Assembly (NCBI GenBank): GCA_018613055.1
Contig: JAGGQZ010000009.1
Location: 335,539-399,538 of the forward strand
Source: Chryseobacterium sp. ISL-80
GTDB taxonomy: Bacteria > Bacillota > Bacilli > Bacillales > Cytobacillaceae
Length of the DNA: 64,000 nt
Direction: 5' to 3'
Below the pieces are notes generated by a model. That model did no database searches and was not told the origin of the DNA. It saw only the letters and a list, made by a program, of their open reading frames with translations. The translations under genes and the position numbers were made by a program. Shown piece after piece: positions 8,599-17,442 of the stretch. Within the stretch, counting starts at the first letter, position 1. Every line of letters begins with the position of its first letter.

Positions 8599-9129
8599 TC
8601 AAACAATATAAGAAAGTAAAATAAAAAACAAAAGTATTATACCTGTTAGAAGCAAATGATTAGTCGTTTTAGCGAAATAAACTGTTTTCTTATCCAGAAT
8701 TTTTGACACTTCAAACACTTGTCCTAAAAGATCCACTGTTAAAGCATCCTCATCCATGCTCTTATACTGATCAATTAATTGTTCCTTTCCAATTTTAGAA
8801 ATATGATAATAATAAAATAATGAAGATTCACCAGTCTGATAATGTTTAGCAGTTCGAGGTTTTAAAATTAAAACAATAATTATATAGAATTGGTAGGTAA
8901 TAAATAATACCAACGCTAAACCGGTTATAAGTGTTAGGAAAGAAAGGATTTTCTCGTTTAAGCCATTAATTTCATTTATATTTACAAAGCTTAATTTTTT
9001 TGAAAATTCTATAAAAGCAGTTAGAAGAAATCCATATAATACGAGTAACGCACCAGCTTTTTGATCAATAAATTTTATTAAGTCTTGTATGTTTTTAAAG
9101 TTTTCGAAAATCATCTCACGTTTATCCAT
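8599..9129 (-). CDS. pycTM: Pycsar membrane effector (PycTM-like)
   Basis: A 176-residue membrane protein with helices at about 25-41, 62-89 and 158-176 and a cytosolic helical segment of about 65 residues between the second and third. The IDQKAGALLVLYGFLL motif at the first helix is typical of the PycTM family (formerly DUF5706). In the known systems the effector senses the pyrimidine cyclic nucleotide and disrupts the membrane, killing the infected cell. It is the first gene of a two-gene operon with the cyclase. An AAGGTGAT ribosome site precedes the ATG. Its promoter lies in 9130-9427, divergent from the transposition genes. Family assignment is from motif and context only. Confidence 0.8.
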   Translation of the reverse strand: MDKREMIFENFKNIQDLIKFIDQKAGALLVLYGFLLTAFIEFSKKLSFVNINEINGLNEKILSFLTLITGLALVLFITYQFYIIIVLILKPRTAKHYQTGESSLFYYYHISKIGKEQLIDQYKSMDEDALTVDLLGQVFEVSKILDKKTVYFAKTTNHLLLTGIILLFFILLSYIV

Positions 9130-9427
9130 TTTAATATCACCTTCTTTACTGTTGGTTTGTAATTATTTCCAATGAACAATATAATTCTACCATAAAATAA
9201 ATTGTTAAAGTACACTCTAACTCAAACGAGAATATCTGTTTAACTACAAAAATTTAACAAAGCTTTTATACGTAAAATTGTTATAGAAATTGAAAAAAAT
9301 TTATTCAACCGATTTTCTTAACGTCTACCTCAGGGAAGGCGTTTTTTTAATAAAAAACTAGTAATGACTTATAATTTTTGAAATACGTGGATAACATGAC
9401 AATACACAGTAAAGGGAGTGATAAATT
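9130..9427. other. Divergent intergenic region between cargo and transposition genes
   Basis: 298 AT-rich bases separating the minus-strand Pycsar operon from the plus-strand tns block. It must hold promoters for both. A weak hairpin with AACG/CGTT ends and a T-run occurs near 9318-9347. No further gene seen. Confidence 0.5.
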
Positions 9428-9610
9428 ATGAAATTCATAGAAATCAAATTAACCAAACATTCTATTTATCTAACAGAAGAAGAAATTCGTAGGTTACTAT
9501 CAAACCAACCAGAAGTATATACAGAAGGTATTAAAAGAGGGAAGGCCTTCAAAAGAAGCAACCAATTGAAGGAACGAATAAAAAACAAACACAATGAGGA
9601 AATAAATTGA
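9428..9610 (+). CDS. Small hypothetical protein at the head of the tns block
   Basis: A 60-residue, strongly basic, mostly helical protein (LTEEEIRRLLSNQPE then a Lys/Arg-rich tail). AAGGGAGTG lies 6 bases before the ATG, so translation is plausible. No family recognised. Its position 81 bases ahead of tnsA, in the same direction, suggests a DNA-binding accessory or regulator of the element, but that is inference from charge and place only. Confidence 0.55.
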   Translation: MKFIEIKLTKHSIYLTEEEIRRLLSNQPEVYTEGIKRGKAFKRSNQLKERIKNKHNEEIN

Positions 9611-9691
9611 GTATTTCCCATTACTTTATATATTCATAGATATTTCAAATTAGAGTAAGCTATATGTAATTTATGAATCGAGGTGTGACAA

Positions 9692-10339
9692 GTGTATGAA
9701 CCGCATCCTATAAAGAGGAACAGCTCTTTTTATAAGAATTATTGGGAGGCCTATAGTCCTAAATTAAAACGTGATGTCTGCTATCTTGGACAAGCGAATT
9801 ATGAATTATGGCTGCTGATTGAAATAAATCATGAAATAATATCATTTTGTGAACGTCCTTTAGTGATATCGGGTGTTTTTAATAAGAAAAAAATCGAAGT
9901 AATTCCTAACTTCTGGCTAAAATACAAAAATGGCCAGGAAAGCCTTGTAATAATTGAAGCAAGCAAAAGTGAGAAACAAAAAAGAGAAATTACCTTTTTA
10001 GCAGAATGGTGCAAGAATAATAACAGACAATTAGAAGTAAAAGAGTATTCTTATCTATTAAAAAATCAACTATTAATAAATAATGCAAAGCGGATAATCC
10101 CTTATCTCTCTAACTCTTATCCCTTAGATATAGATATACATAAAGTTAGTAAATGTCTATCTTTTGAGAAAAGGACAATTAAAACGATTCTTAATGAATT
10201 AAAGGACTCGATTACTGAGCAAAGAATCATAGTCGCTCTTTATAACTTAATATTCACTAACAAAATAGCATCCAATTTACACTTAAAACCATTAAATATA
10301 AATACGGAGGTGTGGCTCCATTGTCCAGAAGACGAATAA
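9692..10339 (+). CDS. tnsA: TnsA-like endonuclease subunit
   Basis: A 215-residue protein of TnsA layout: an N-terminal restriction-endonuclease-like domain and a C-terminal winged-helix-like half (from about 125). TnsA cuts the 5' ends of the transposon so that it moves by cut-and-paste. The candidate active site is Glu38 (ANYELW), position 73 and Glu89/Lys92. Where most relatives have PDF, this protein has PNF (Asn73), and the ExK pair reads EASK, so the site may be altered. Start GTG at 9692 after GAGGTG. It overlaps tnsB by 19 bases, indicating coupled translation. Confidence 0.85.
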   Translation: MYEPHPIKRNSSFYKNYWEAYSPKLKRDVCYLGQANYELWLLIEINHEIISFCERPLVISGVFNKKKIEVIPNFWLKYKNGQESLVIIEASKSEKQKREITFLAEWCKNNNRQLEVKEYSYLLKNQLLINNAKRIIPYLSNSYPLDIDIHKVSKCLSFEKRTIKTILNELKDSITEQRIIVALYNLIFTNKIASNLHLKPLNINTEVWLHCPEDE

Positions 10340-12303
10340 CAGAATCATACGACAACGAATTATTAAATACAGCCAATTGGCCAAGGGCAAATTTGAATGT
10401 CATGACCGATCAAGATTTGGAGACTTATAAAAAAAGAAAAAAAGCTGTAGAGATGTTTATAAAAGGTGATTCTCTTAATGAAATAAAGATAGAGACTGGC
10501 ATAGATAGGAAAGAAATTAATAGTTTTTTCAAGAAGTGCTTGTATGAAGATAAGTTTGGAATAATTTATGGATTTAATGCATTAATACCTGGAAAGACAA
10601 TCAAACAATATAACAGAAAAGAGTTACCAAACTCTACATCAAAGAAGCACTATAATCAGCAGTCTGGAGCGTTTAGACTTTTGTTAAAAACCTATCCAGT
10701 ATTACAAGAATTGATTGATACTTTATTTTTTAAAAATAAGAATAAGTCTCTAACCGACCCTGTTATGAAAAAAAACATAATACATAAAAGGTTTATTGAG
10801 AAATGTAGAGAGCAAGGATTAAAAGCGCCTTTTGATTACCCCTTTAACACTAAAGAGTTAGCAAAAAGATCTTTATATAGCTACCTACAGAAATTAGAAG
10901 AAGCTAAAATGTCTGAGGTAAGCTATAGATACAACAATGAAACTGAACATAATAATAATATAAATAGTCACTTTAATGAACAAGCACCTACCCACTTAAA
11001 ACCATACGAAAGGGTCCAATTTGATGGACACAAAATTGACCTATCCCTTTCATTAACTTTCGAAACACCTTCTGGCGATGAAGTTACTAAGGTTTTAGAT
11101 CGAATTTGGTTATTAGTGATCATGGATGTAGCTTCAAGAGCAGTTCTTGGATATTACATATCATTAAATAAAGAGTACAATTCAAACGATGTTCTGCAAT
11201 GTGTGAAAAAATCAATAGAGCCTTGGAAGCCTCTTAACTTAACTATTCCTGGATTAAAATATCCACCTAATGGAGGACTACCATCAGGACTTATAAAAGA
11301 ATCAATGTGGGCTTTGTGGGATGAATTTTATTATGACAATGCTAAAGCCAATTTATCCATCATAGTAAGGGACAGAGTAAAAAGAATCATAAACTGCAGA
11401 GTAAACGCTGGCCCAATCAAATCCCCAACCAAAAGGTCTTTGATAGAGAGATTTTTTGGAATACTTGAGGAAAATGGTTATCACCGACTACCAAATACAA
11501 CAGGCAGCAATCCTAAGGATCCTAGAAGAAATAACCCAGAAAAACAAGCTCTTAAAATTAAGATGAATATAAACGACCTTGAAGAATTAACAGATGTGTT
11601 AATTGCTGATTATAATTCTACACCTAATGAAGGAACAAGTTATTCAACGCCATTAGAAGCATTACAACACAGAATAAATAAAGACCCAATTATACGCCAA
11701 CTTCAGGAAGAGGAGCGAGACAATATTCCATTTTTATGTGTTGAAGCTAAACGGAAAGTAAAGGGAAGTATAGAGCAGGGAAGAAGACCGTATATTCAGT
11801 TTGAAAACGTAAGATATACAAATGAACTTTTACTTAGGTCCCCAGGCTTAATAGGAAAAACACTGGATTTAGTTATAAATATTGATGATGTAAGGTTTTT
11901 AACTGCATATTTACCAGATGGTTCAGAACTAGGAAAATTAGTAGGAAGCGGTTATTGGGGGAAAACAAAGCATAGCTTGGCTTTAAGGAAAGAGATTTTT
12001 AGTTTGAGAAATAAAAAACTCATTCACTTTACCACAAAAAATGACCCTATTAAGGCTTTTCAACAGTATTTAAAAGAAAAAGCAATCACACATAAAAGAT
12101 ATAGAAATAAATTAAATTCATTAGAAAAAACTTTAGCAAATGAACAAGAAGTAGCCAAAAACATACCAGATACATCCGAGAGGGAAGAGGTTAATACGTC
12201 CAAATTAAACAATGTAAGTCCCATTAAAATAAATACTAAAGACACGATGCCAATTGTTGAATTAGAAAATAAAAAAAGATTAAAGAGAACATTAACCTTC
12301 TAA
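10321..12303 (+). CDS. tnsB: TnsB-like DDE transposase
   Basis: A 660-residue transposase of the rve/DDE integrase fold that binds the transposon ends, cuts the 3' ends and joins them to target DNA. Helix-turn-helix regions occupy the first about 200 residues. The catalytic triad reads Asp235 (QFDGH), Asp339 (YYDNAKAN) and Glu376 (SLIERFFG), all intact, followed by a C-terminal Mu-like beta barrel and a charged tail (from about 590) that probably contacts TnsC. I prefer the TTG at 10321, ten bases after GGAGG, over the GTG at 10312, which is too close to that site. Confidence 0.95.
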   Translation: MSRRRITESYDNELLNTANWPRANLNVMTDQDLETYKKRKKAVEMFIKGDSLNEIKIETGIDRKEINSFFKKCLYEDKFGIIYGFNALIPGKTIKQYNRKELPNSTSKKHYNQQSGAFRLLLKTYPVLQELIDTLFFKNKNKSLTDPVMKKNIIHKRFIEKCREQGLKAPFDYPFNTKELAKRSLYSYLQKLEEAKMSEVSYRYNNETEHNNNINSHFNEQAPTHLKPYERVQFDGHKIDLSLSLTFETPSGDEVTKVLDRIWLLVIMDVASRAVLGYYISLNKEYNSNDVLQCVKKSIEPWKPLNLTIPGLKYPPNGGLPSGLIKESMWALWDEFYYDNAKANLSIIVRDRVKRIINCRVNAGPIKSPTKRSLIERFFGILEENGYHRLPNTTGSNPKDPRRNNPEKQALKIKMNINDLEELTDVLIADYNSTPNEGTSYSTPLEALQHRINKDPIIRQLQEEERDNIPFLCVEAKRKVKGSIEQGRRPYIQFENVRYTNELLLRSPGLIGKTLDLVINIDDVRFLTAYLPDGSELGKLVGSGYWGKTKHSLALRKEIFSLRNKKLIHFTTKNDPIKAFQQYLKEKAITHKRYRNKLNSLEKTLANEQEVAKNIPDTSEREEVNTSKLNNVSPIKINTKDTMPIVELENKKRLKRTLTF

Positions 12304-12324
12304 TGAATTGTCGAGGTAATAATT

Positions 12325-13317
12325 ATGGAACAAGCAAATCAAATTCAAGTTTCTCAGAACTTAGGTCGTCCAATAATATCAAAAGGCAGTCATCCGATCG
12401 AAACAGGTAGATATTTGCTGGCAACAAACGAAATCCAAAAATTGTACCTTAAAATACAGCAGTGTTTAAATAACCGTTTTCCTGGTGCCATAATATATGG
12501 TCGTCCGAGACTTGGTAAAACAAGAGCAATAAAGTATCTGACTCATATACTTCCCAATGAATTTGATGGTTTACCTATTTATTTTATCACTTGTCGGAAG
12601 TATAAAAACCCTAATGAAGCTGTTTTTTTTGAGGATCTTTTAATCGATGTTGGACATGGAACTCCTTTTTCTGGGAAGGCAAATGTTAAACGACAAAGAT
12701 TGCTAAAATTTCTAATTCAAGAAGCTGAAGTCTCTAGACAAAAACGAATAGTACTTTTCATAGATGATGCGCAAAGATTACACGAAATACAGTATGGATG
12801 GCTGATGGATATTAATAACGAGTTGGATAGATTTGGCGTCTCTTTAACGGTTTTTTTAGTAGGTCAACAAGAGTTACTCGATCAGAGGTCTGTATTTCTT
12901 GAATTAGGACAAGCTCAAATAATTGGCAGGTTTATGGTACAACAACATAAATTTGAGGGAGTATGTAATCGCTCAGATATGTATGAATGCCTACTAGGTT
13001 ACGATGAAGATTGTGAATTCCCTTCAAATAGTGGAGTAAGCTTTACTAAATATTATTTTCCTGAAGCGTTTGTAAATGGATTTAGATTGGCAAATTACAC
13101 AGATGAGTTGATGGAAATTTATACAGAAATGAGAAGAGAAGCTGGACTAAGTTCTCGATTTGAAATCCCTATGCAATATTTAACTTTAGCCATAGAATTT
13201 GCCTTAAAGAAATATGGTGTTGAAGGTGAGGATTTGAACTCTATTTCAAAAACTCAATGGATCGATGCCATTAAATACTCAAGTTATATAGAATCTGAAT
13301 TATATAGTGCTATCTAA
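12325..13317 (+). CDS. tnsC: TnsC-like AAA+ ATPase
   Basis: A 330-residue AAA+ regulator that joins the TniQ target complex to the transposase and carries target immunity. Walker A is GRPRLGKT (59-66) and Walker B is IVLFIDDAQ (142-150), with the Asp-Asp pair needed for ATP hydrolysis; the sensor strand TVFLVGQQEL follows at about 175. An apparent GAGG ribosome site lies 9 bases before the ATG, 21 bases after tnsB. Confidence 0.95.
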   Translation: MEQANQIQVSQNLGRPIISKGSHPIETGRYLLATNEIQKLYLKIQQCLNNRFPGAIIYGRPRLGKTRAIKYLTHILPNEFDGLPIYFITCRKYKNPNEAVFFEDLLIDVGHGTPFSGKANVKRQRLLKFLIQEAEVSRQKRIVLFIDDAQRLHEIQYGWLMDINNELDRFGVSLTVFLVGQQELLDQRSVFLELGQAQIIGRFMVQQHKFEGVCNRSDMYECLLGYDEDCEFPSNSGVSFTKYYFPEAFVNGFRLANYTDELMEIYTEMRREAGLSSRFEIPMQYLTLAIEFALKKYGVEGEDLNSISKTQWIDAIKYSSYIESELYSAI

Positions 13318-13352
13318 TTATATTAGACTGCGTTAAAAGGGTTGAAATTATT

Positions 13353-14912
13353 TTGAATCGCATACATCTAGAACCTTCAGAAACACTAAGCTCAAGGTTG
13401 ACATGGGATATTAAGTGGATAGCCGATTTTGAATCACCTTGGGGCATTATTGAAAAAATCAAGCATGCAAACTTAATTCCCTCAAAAGAGTTTTTAAAAA
13501 TATGTGGAACAGAACATGTTAAGGGATTAAAATCAAATATTGGTTGGAATCACCGGGAGTTATTAACCTTAAAAGGAATTGATGATAATCAATTTAAACA
13601 TTATTTCGGTTTTTCTATAAAAGAATATAATAATAATCTTATTGATATGCTTTGCAAACCACTTTTTGATGGAAAGACAAATATAAATAAATACTTTCAT
13701 AGCAGCCTTTATATTTGTCCAACTTGTATTAGAAAAGGATATCATAGTGTTTTTCATCAACTTAGGATTATTGACGAATGTCCTTTTCATGGTCAAAAAC
13801 TTATTCAGGCTTGTGAACGTTGTAGCAGATGGTACCGAAATGACTTTGGTTATGAAATAACCAATAAAGCTACTCTTCCATTTCACTGTAATTGTGGGAA
13901 TGGATATTTAGAAGTGAATGACGAGCTATTCCCTGACTGGTATAGCCCGAGAATGGAAGATATAAAATCAATAGAATTAAAAAGATGGATAACTTTAAAT
14001 GAAGAAGAGTTAAAAGTGTTACAAGGAACCTATTTTTTACAACATAAAGATTTTCCTTTGCAAAATAACCTTTTGAAAAAAATGATAACTTTAATTTCTG
14101 ACATACCGCATTTTAATAAGGGTAGGATGGTATCTAATGGTTCAATATCTTATTCAAAAATTAAGGAAAATATGGATCCATTATTACTTCTCGATAGATT
14201 TCCCTATAGAAATCCCCATTTAAATGTTATAGATGATATATTTTTATCCACCAGGCAAACGGTAAAAGCTATCAGTAGGAAAATTCGTAAAGAGGTCTAT
14301 AAAAATCACCGAAGCTGCCTAAAGCGAATGAAGAATCATCTTAGAGTGAGGGAAGAGGATGATTCCTTTTTTTGCCCAATAGCTTTCGCTTACCTAGAAA
14401 ACAGGAAAAATTTACAAGGTTTTAATGAACTAACAAGTGTTGATAATCGATATTCCTATGAAGACAGATTAAATGACGAAGGATTCGATGTTGCAAATAG
14501 AATTGATAGAAACTTAATTCTGGCTATGACAAAAGATTTGATTCGATCAGATAATTTTAATTTTAATGTACCTAAATTAGAGTGGGTTATTAATAGAGTA
14601 ATTGCCCATTTATATTCACACCATTTTATTAGTTTGCTTAACTCTTTACCTACCATAAATAGAGAAAATGGTAGTATTAATTACACTAAATATACAAATT
14701 TAAATCAAATCTTAATAGTAAATTCCAGGTTAGACAACTGTGATAAGATTTATTGGGTGGATTATTTACCTGATTATAGTAAATTAATTACAAAATATAG
14801 TGAACTTTGTCCGAATAAAAGTGTGAAACAAAGAAGAATTAAAGTTTCTGAAAATAGTTATAACCCAAGGAAACTAGCAATAGAGAAATTGGATTCAAGA
14901 AGAAAAAATTAA
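13353..14912 (+). CDS. tniQ: TniQ/TnsD-family target selector 1
   Basis: A 519-residue protein of the TniQ/TnsD family, whose members bind a specific attachment site and recruit TnsC. The N-terminal zinc-binding TniQ domain shows Cys122-x2-Cys125, HSVFHQ (His131/135), Cys143-x2-His146, Cys154-x2-Cys157 and Cys179/Cys181, a full double zinc ribbon. The long C-terminal part is probably the sequence-specific DNA-binding region, as in TnsD. The start is TTG at 13353 after AAAAGGG. It follows tnsC by 35 bases and ends just before a hairpin. Confidence 0.9.
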   Translation: MNRIHLEPSETLSSRLTWDIKWIADFESPWGIIEKIKHANLIPSKEFLKICGTEHVKGLKSNIGWNHRELLTLKGIDDNQFKHYFGFSIKEYNNNLIDMLCKPLFDGKTNINKYFHSSLYICPTCIRKGYHSVFHQLRIIDECPFHGQKLIQACERCSRWYRNDFGYEITNKATLPFHCNCGNGYLEVNDELFPDWYSPRMEDIKSIELKRWITLNEEELKVLQGTYFLQHKDFPLQNNLLKKMITLISDIPHFNKGRMVSNGSISYSKIKENMDPLLLLDRFPYRNPHLNVIDDIFLSTRQTVKAISRKIRKEVYKNHRSCLKRMKNHLRVREEDDSFFCPIAFAYLENRKNLQGFNELTSVDNRYSYEDRLNDEGFDVANRIDRNLILAMTKDLIRSDNFNFNVPKLEWVINRVIAHLYSHHFISLLNSLPTINRENGSINYTKYTNLNQILIVNSRLDNCDKIYWVDYLPDYSKLITKYSELCPNKSVKQRRIKVSENSYNPRKLAIEKLDSRRKN

Positions 14913-14923
14913 ATATATTTTAT

Positions 14924-14952
14924 GCTGCTGGGAAATTTTTTAGCAGCTTTTT
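14924..14952 (+). terminator. Intrinsic terminator after the first tniQ
   Basis: Stem GCTGCT/AGCAGC with a 12-base loop and five T residues, 12 bases past the stop codon. It separates the core tns operon from the second tniQ-like gene. Confidence 0.65.
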
Positions 14953-15005
14953 GTATTTCTTCACTTCTGACTGTCAATAATGATAGTGAGGGGGGTAGGA
15001 ACATA

Positions 15006-16400
15006 ATGGGTTCAATTATAATAACTAATAAGGATATAAAGAAAAAATCTTTATTAAACTGGAATAATAGCTGGATTAATAAGTTTGAATCAATTTGGAG
15101 TATATTTGAAAAAATAAAGCTAGCAAACAATATTAGCAATAAAGAAATTTTACATCTGTTCGCAAGTGATAAAATTGCTCCAGCTAACAATCGCTCAATA
15201 TTTTTTTCTAAATTTAATTCAGAGCCGAATATATTAATTGGTTATGATCTCTATAAACATCAATTGAACATAGTCAAATTACTTTCTACTGGACGACCAA
15301 TTGATAATTTCCATCTTGAAAAGTTGTTTAGAAAGGAAGTTACAACTTGCAAAACATGTATAGAGTTTAATTATCATAGCATATTCCATCAATTTAAACT
15401 CTTAAGTTACTGCCCTTTTCATAAAATACCTTTGGCTATCACTAACTATAAAAAGAATATTATAGTTGATGATTCTCTTAATAGTAATTTTCAACTTGAA
15501 GCGTTAAATATAGATGTAGAAACAAACGAAAAAGTTCATTTGTTTATTAATGCTAAAAAGAAATGGCAAACAGTAAACACAAAAAATTTTCAGTTAAGCT
15601 GTGGTATTACAAAAGAATTAATTGAAAATGAATCAAATAAAGGAAATATAATTCTTTATTTTGATCCAGGTGTATTCATTGTCAGAGAGGCTGCTTTAGA
15701 GAAGTATAACTACATTTTATTTAATAAATATAATGAGAATATTGGTAAAGAAGAGTTACTTACTTTCAGTAGTCCAAAAGCAATTAATAATGAGGAGAAA
15801 TTCAGTTTTACTGAAAACGACTTTAAAATACTCTATTTATCTACTCTAAAAACCTTTCATTCAATTGTAAGGCACCTAAAAACTACCTTATTATTTAAAC
15901 ACAAACAATGTATAGAATTGAATATTAGGAAACATCCAGTTAAGCCAAAGTGTCCATACTCTAACGCTTACGTTCATTGGAGAAAATTTATTGAGGGGCT
16001 TAGTAATATTTCTGAAGTAGACAAAAAAAGACCAATGATTCATGATTCTTACCTTAATTTTAAAGTTTATTGCTACCAAGAACATAGTTTTTTTGAAAGA
16101 CTTTTTTATACAACGATATCCTCTATTGATGAAAAATATAGAACGCGCAAATTAGTTTTGTGGTTAATTAATAAAATATATGGGATAGTTATTACTAACT
16201 ATTTCTATTGTTGGTTAGAGCACTTTCAGCAAAGTGAAATAAATGAGAATACTTATTATTATTGTCCTCTAGAGTTTGATTACATACCAACTTTTATAGT
16301 TGAAATAAATAAGGAACAAAAAGATTCTGTTAACTTTCACCTTTGGAAACATAACAAAAGTAAGTTTATCTTACCTAAAGTTAACAAACCAAATACCTAA
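15006..16400 (+). CDS. TniQ-like target selector 2 with a reduced zinc site
   Basis: A 464-residue protein similar in layout to its neighbour: Trp-rich N-terminus (NSWINKFESIWSIFEKIKLAN), then Cys115-x2-Cys118, HSIFHQ (124-129), Cys136-x2-His139. The second CxxC pair present in the first TniQ is missing, so only one zinc can be bound. I start at the ATG 15006, 7 to 10 bases after GAGGGGGG; the frame is open upstream to 14922 but that part covers the terminator. A second TniQ-type protein suggests a second target pathway or a TnsD/TniQ pair working together. Confidence 0.82.
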   Translation: MGSIIITNKDIKKKSLLNWNNSWINKFESIWSIFEKIKLANNISNKEILHLFASDKIAPANNRSIFFSKFNSEPNILIGYDLYKHQLNIVKLLSTGRPIDNFHLEKLFRKEVTTCKTCIEFNYHSIFHQFKLLSYCPFHKIPLAITNYKKNIIVDDSLNSNFQLEALNIDVETNEKVHLFINAKKKWQTVNTKNFQLSCGITKELIENESNKGNIILYFDPGVFIVREAALEKYNYILFNKYNENIGKEELLTFSSPKAINNEEKFSFTENDFKILYLSTLKTFHSIVRHLKTTLLFKHKQCIELNIRKHPVKPKCPYSNAYVHWRKFIEGLSNISEVDKKRPMIHDSYLNFKVYCYQEHSFFERLFYTTISSIDEKYRTRKLVLWLINKIYGIVITNYFYCWLEHFQQSEINENTYYYCPLEFDYIPTFIVEINKEQKDSVNFHLWKHNKSKFILPKVNKPNT

Positions 16401-16417
16401 AAGGCATTTGGTTTGTT
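16383..16417. terminator. Bidirectional terminator
   Basis: Twelve-base-pair arms AACAAACCAAAT/ATTTGGTTTGTT enclosing CC..GG, between the convergent second tniQ gene and the recombinase-like gene. Confidence 0.85.
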
Positions 16418-16431
16418 TTGAGTATTATAAT

Positions 16432-17442
16432 TTAGTCCGTTTTGATTCTTGTTAATATGTCTAATATTCTCGCATCAGAATTACCTAGTAGACTTAATAA
16501 GGTTAATGCATCTTTATTACGGTTCCAATGTTGTACCGCAAAAGATTGTCTAAGTTGTTGGGGACTCATACTTTTTGAGAATGAATTTGTATATTTCTCA
16601 ACTATTAGTTGAATGCTTCGAATTGAAAGGGGTGTGTAACTTCCTAAATATTTTCTCCCAAATAAGGGTTTACTCTCATTTAAAAAACTTTCTTTTATCA
16701 ATTTTGAATAGTGAACTTTTAAGTGAGTCAAAGCTGTTAGTGAAATTGGTACTAAGATTTTTCCTCCTTTTCTTCTAACTATTATTATTTTTTCCTCCCA
16801 CTTTATATCATTTTCCTTTAACGAAGCTACTTCTGCTGCACGTAAGCCAGATTCTAAAATCAAACTGACAATTGTTATATCTCTATTTTTATTTCTTTGA
16901 AAAGATGTTCGTTGCCGTCCTGAAATATTTTCTCTTTCGTAATCATTTATCATATAGTCTAATAAATCCTTTGTTTTACTTCCGGATAATATATTGGTTG
17001 AAATTTCATTAGCTAATGTTTGCTTCGTTTTTTTTCTCAAAGGAATATTGTTCATAACATTTCTGTTAAAATAACTCTCCCCATCTTCATCTTCATATTC
17101 TACTGTAAGATATACAAATAATGATCGCAGGGATGAAATTTTTCGGTTAAGTGTATTATCCGAATGTTTCTTTTCTAACTCTAGCCAATTTAGGTATTCT
17201 TGAACTTCATTCTTACTCAACTTTTCTAAATCGTATAAAGTAACAGATTCAGTGGTGCTAGACATAATTATTCCTTGTTCACAATTCCACTTTAAAAAGT
17301 GATGGATTTCCAGCGCATATCCATAGACTGTATCAATCGAGCGTTTATTTTTAATTTTCACATCTAAGAACTCATTAACAAACCAGGGAAGTTGGCCCTT
17401 TATATTTTCAATGGTTTTTAATTTACCTTCATGTAAATTCAT
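16432..17442 (-). CDS. Tyrosine-recombinase-like protein lacking catalytic residues
   Basis: A 336-residue protein with the XerC/D fold: an N-terminal SAM-like core-binding domain (about 15-115) and a C-terminal catalytic-type domain. Arg201 (SGLRAAEV), the beta-hairpin Lys (VRRKGGK, about 225) and Arg298 (LRQ) remain, but the usual HxLRH reads QQLRQ, the GH is Gly320-Asn321, and the nucleophilic Tyr position is Leu330 (DILTRI). It should still bind DNA but not cut it. It is the last gene of the Tn7-like block, convergent to tniQ2, and CGGGAGAA precedes its ATG. A role in target choice is inferred; decay is the alternative, though the frame is intact. Confidence 0.85.
   Translation of the reverse strand: MNLHEGKLKTIENIKGQLPWFVNEFLDVKIKNKRSIDTVYGYALEIHHFLKWNCEQGIIMSSTTESVTLYDLEKLSKNEVQEYLNWLELEKKHSDNTLNRKISSLRSLFVYLTVEYEDEDGESYFNRNVMNNIPLRKKTKQTLANEISTNILSGSKTKDLLDYMINDYERENISGRQRTSFQRNKNRDITIVSLILESGLRAAEVASLKENDIKWEEKIIIVRRKGGKILVPISLTALTHLKVHYSKLIKESFLNESKPLFGRKYLGSYTPLSIRSIQLIVEKYTNSFSKSMSPQQLRQSFAVQHWNRNKDALTLLSLLGNSDARILDILTRIKTD

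Noticed and set aside
14922..15005. Upstream extension of the second TniQ protein
   Set aside because: The extra 28 codons run over a terminator hairpin and lack a ribosome site, whereas the ATG at 15006 follows GAGGGGGG.
16432..17442. Prophage or ICE integrase
   Set aside because: No phage or conjugation genes are near, the catalytic residues are missing, and it sits next to tniQ within the Tn7-like block.
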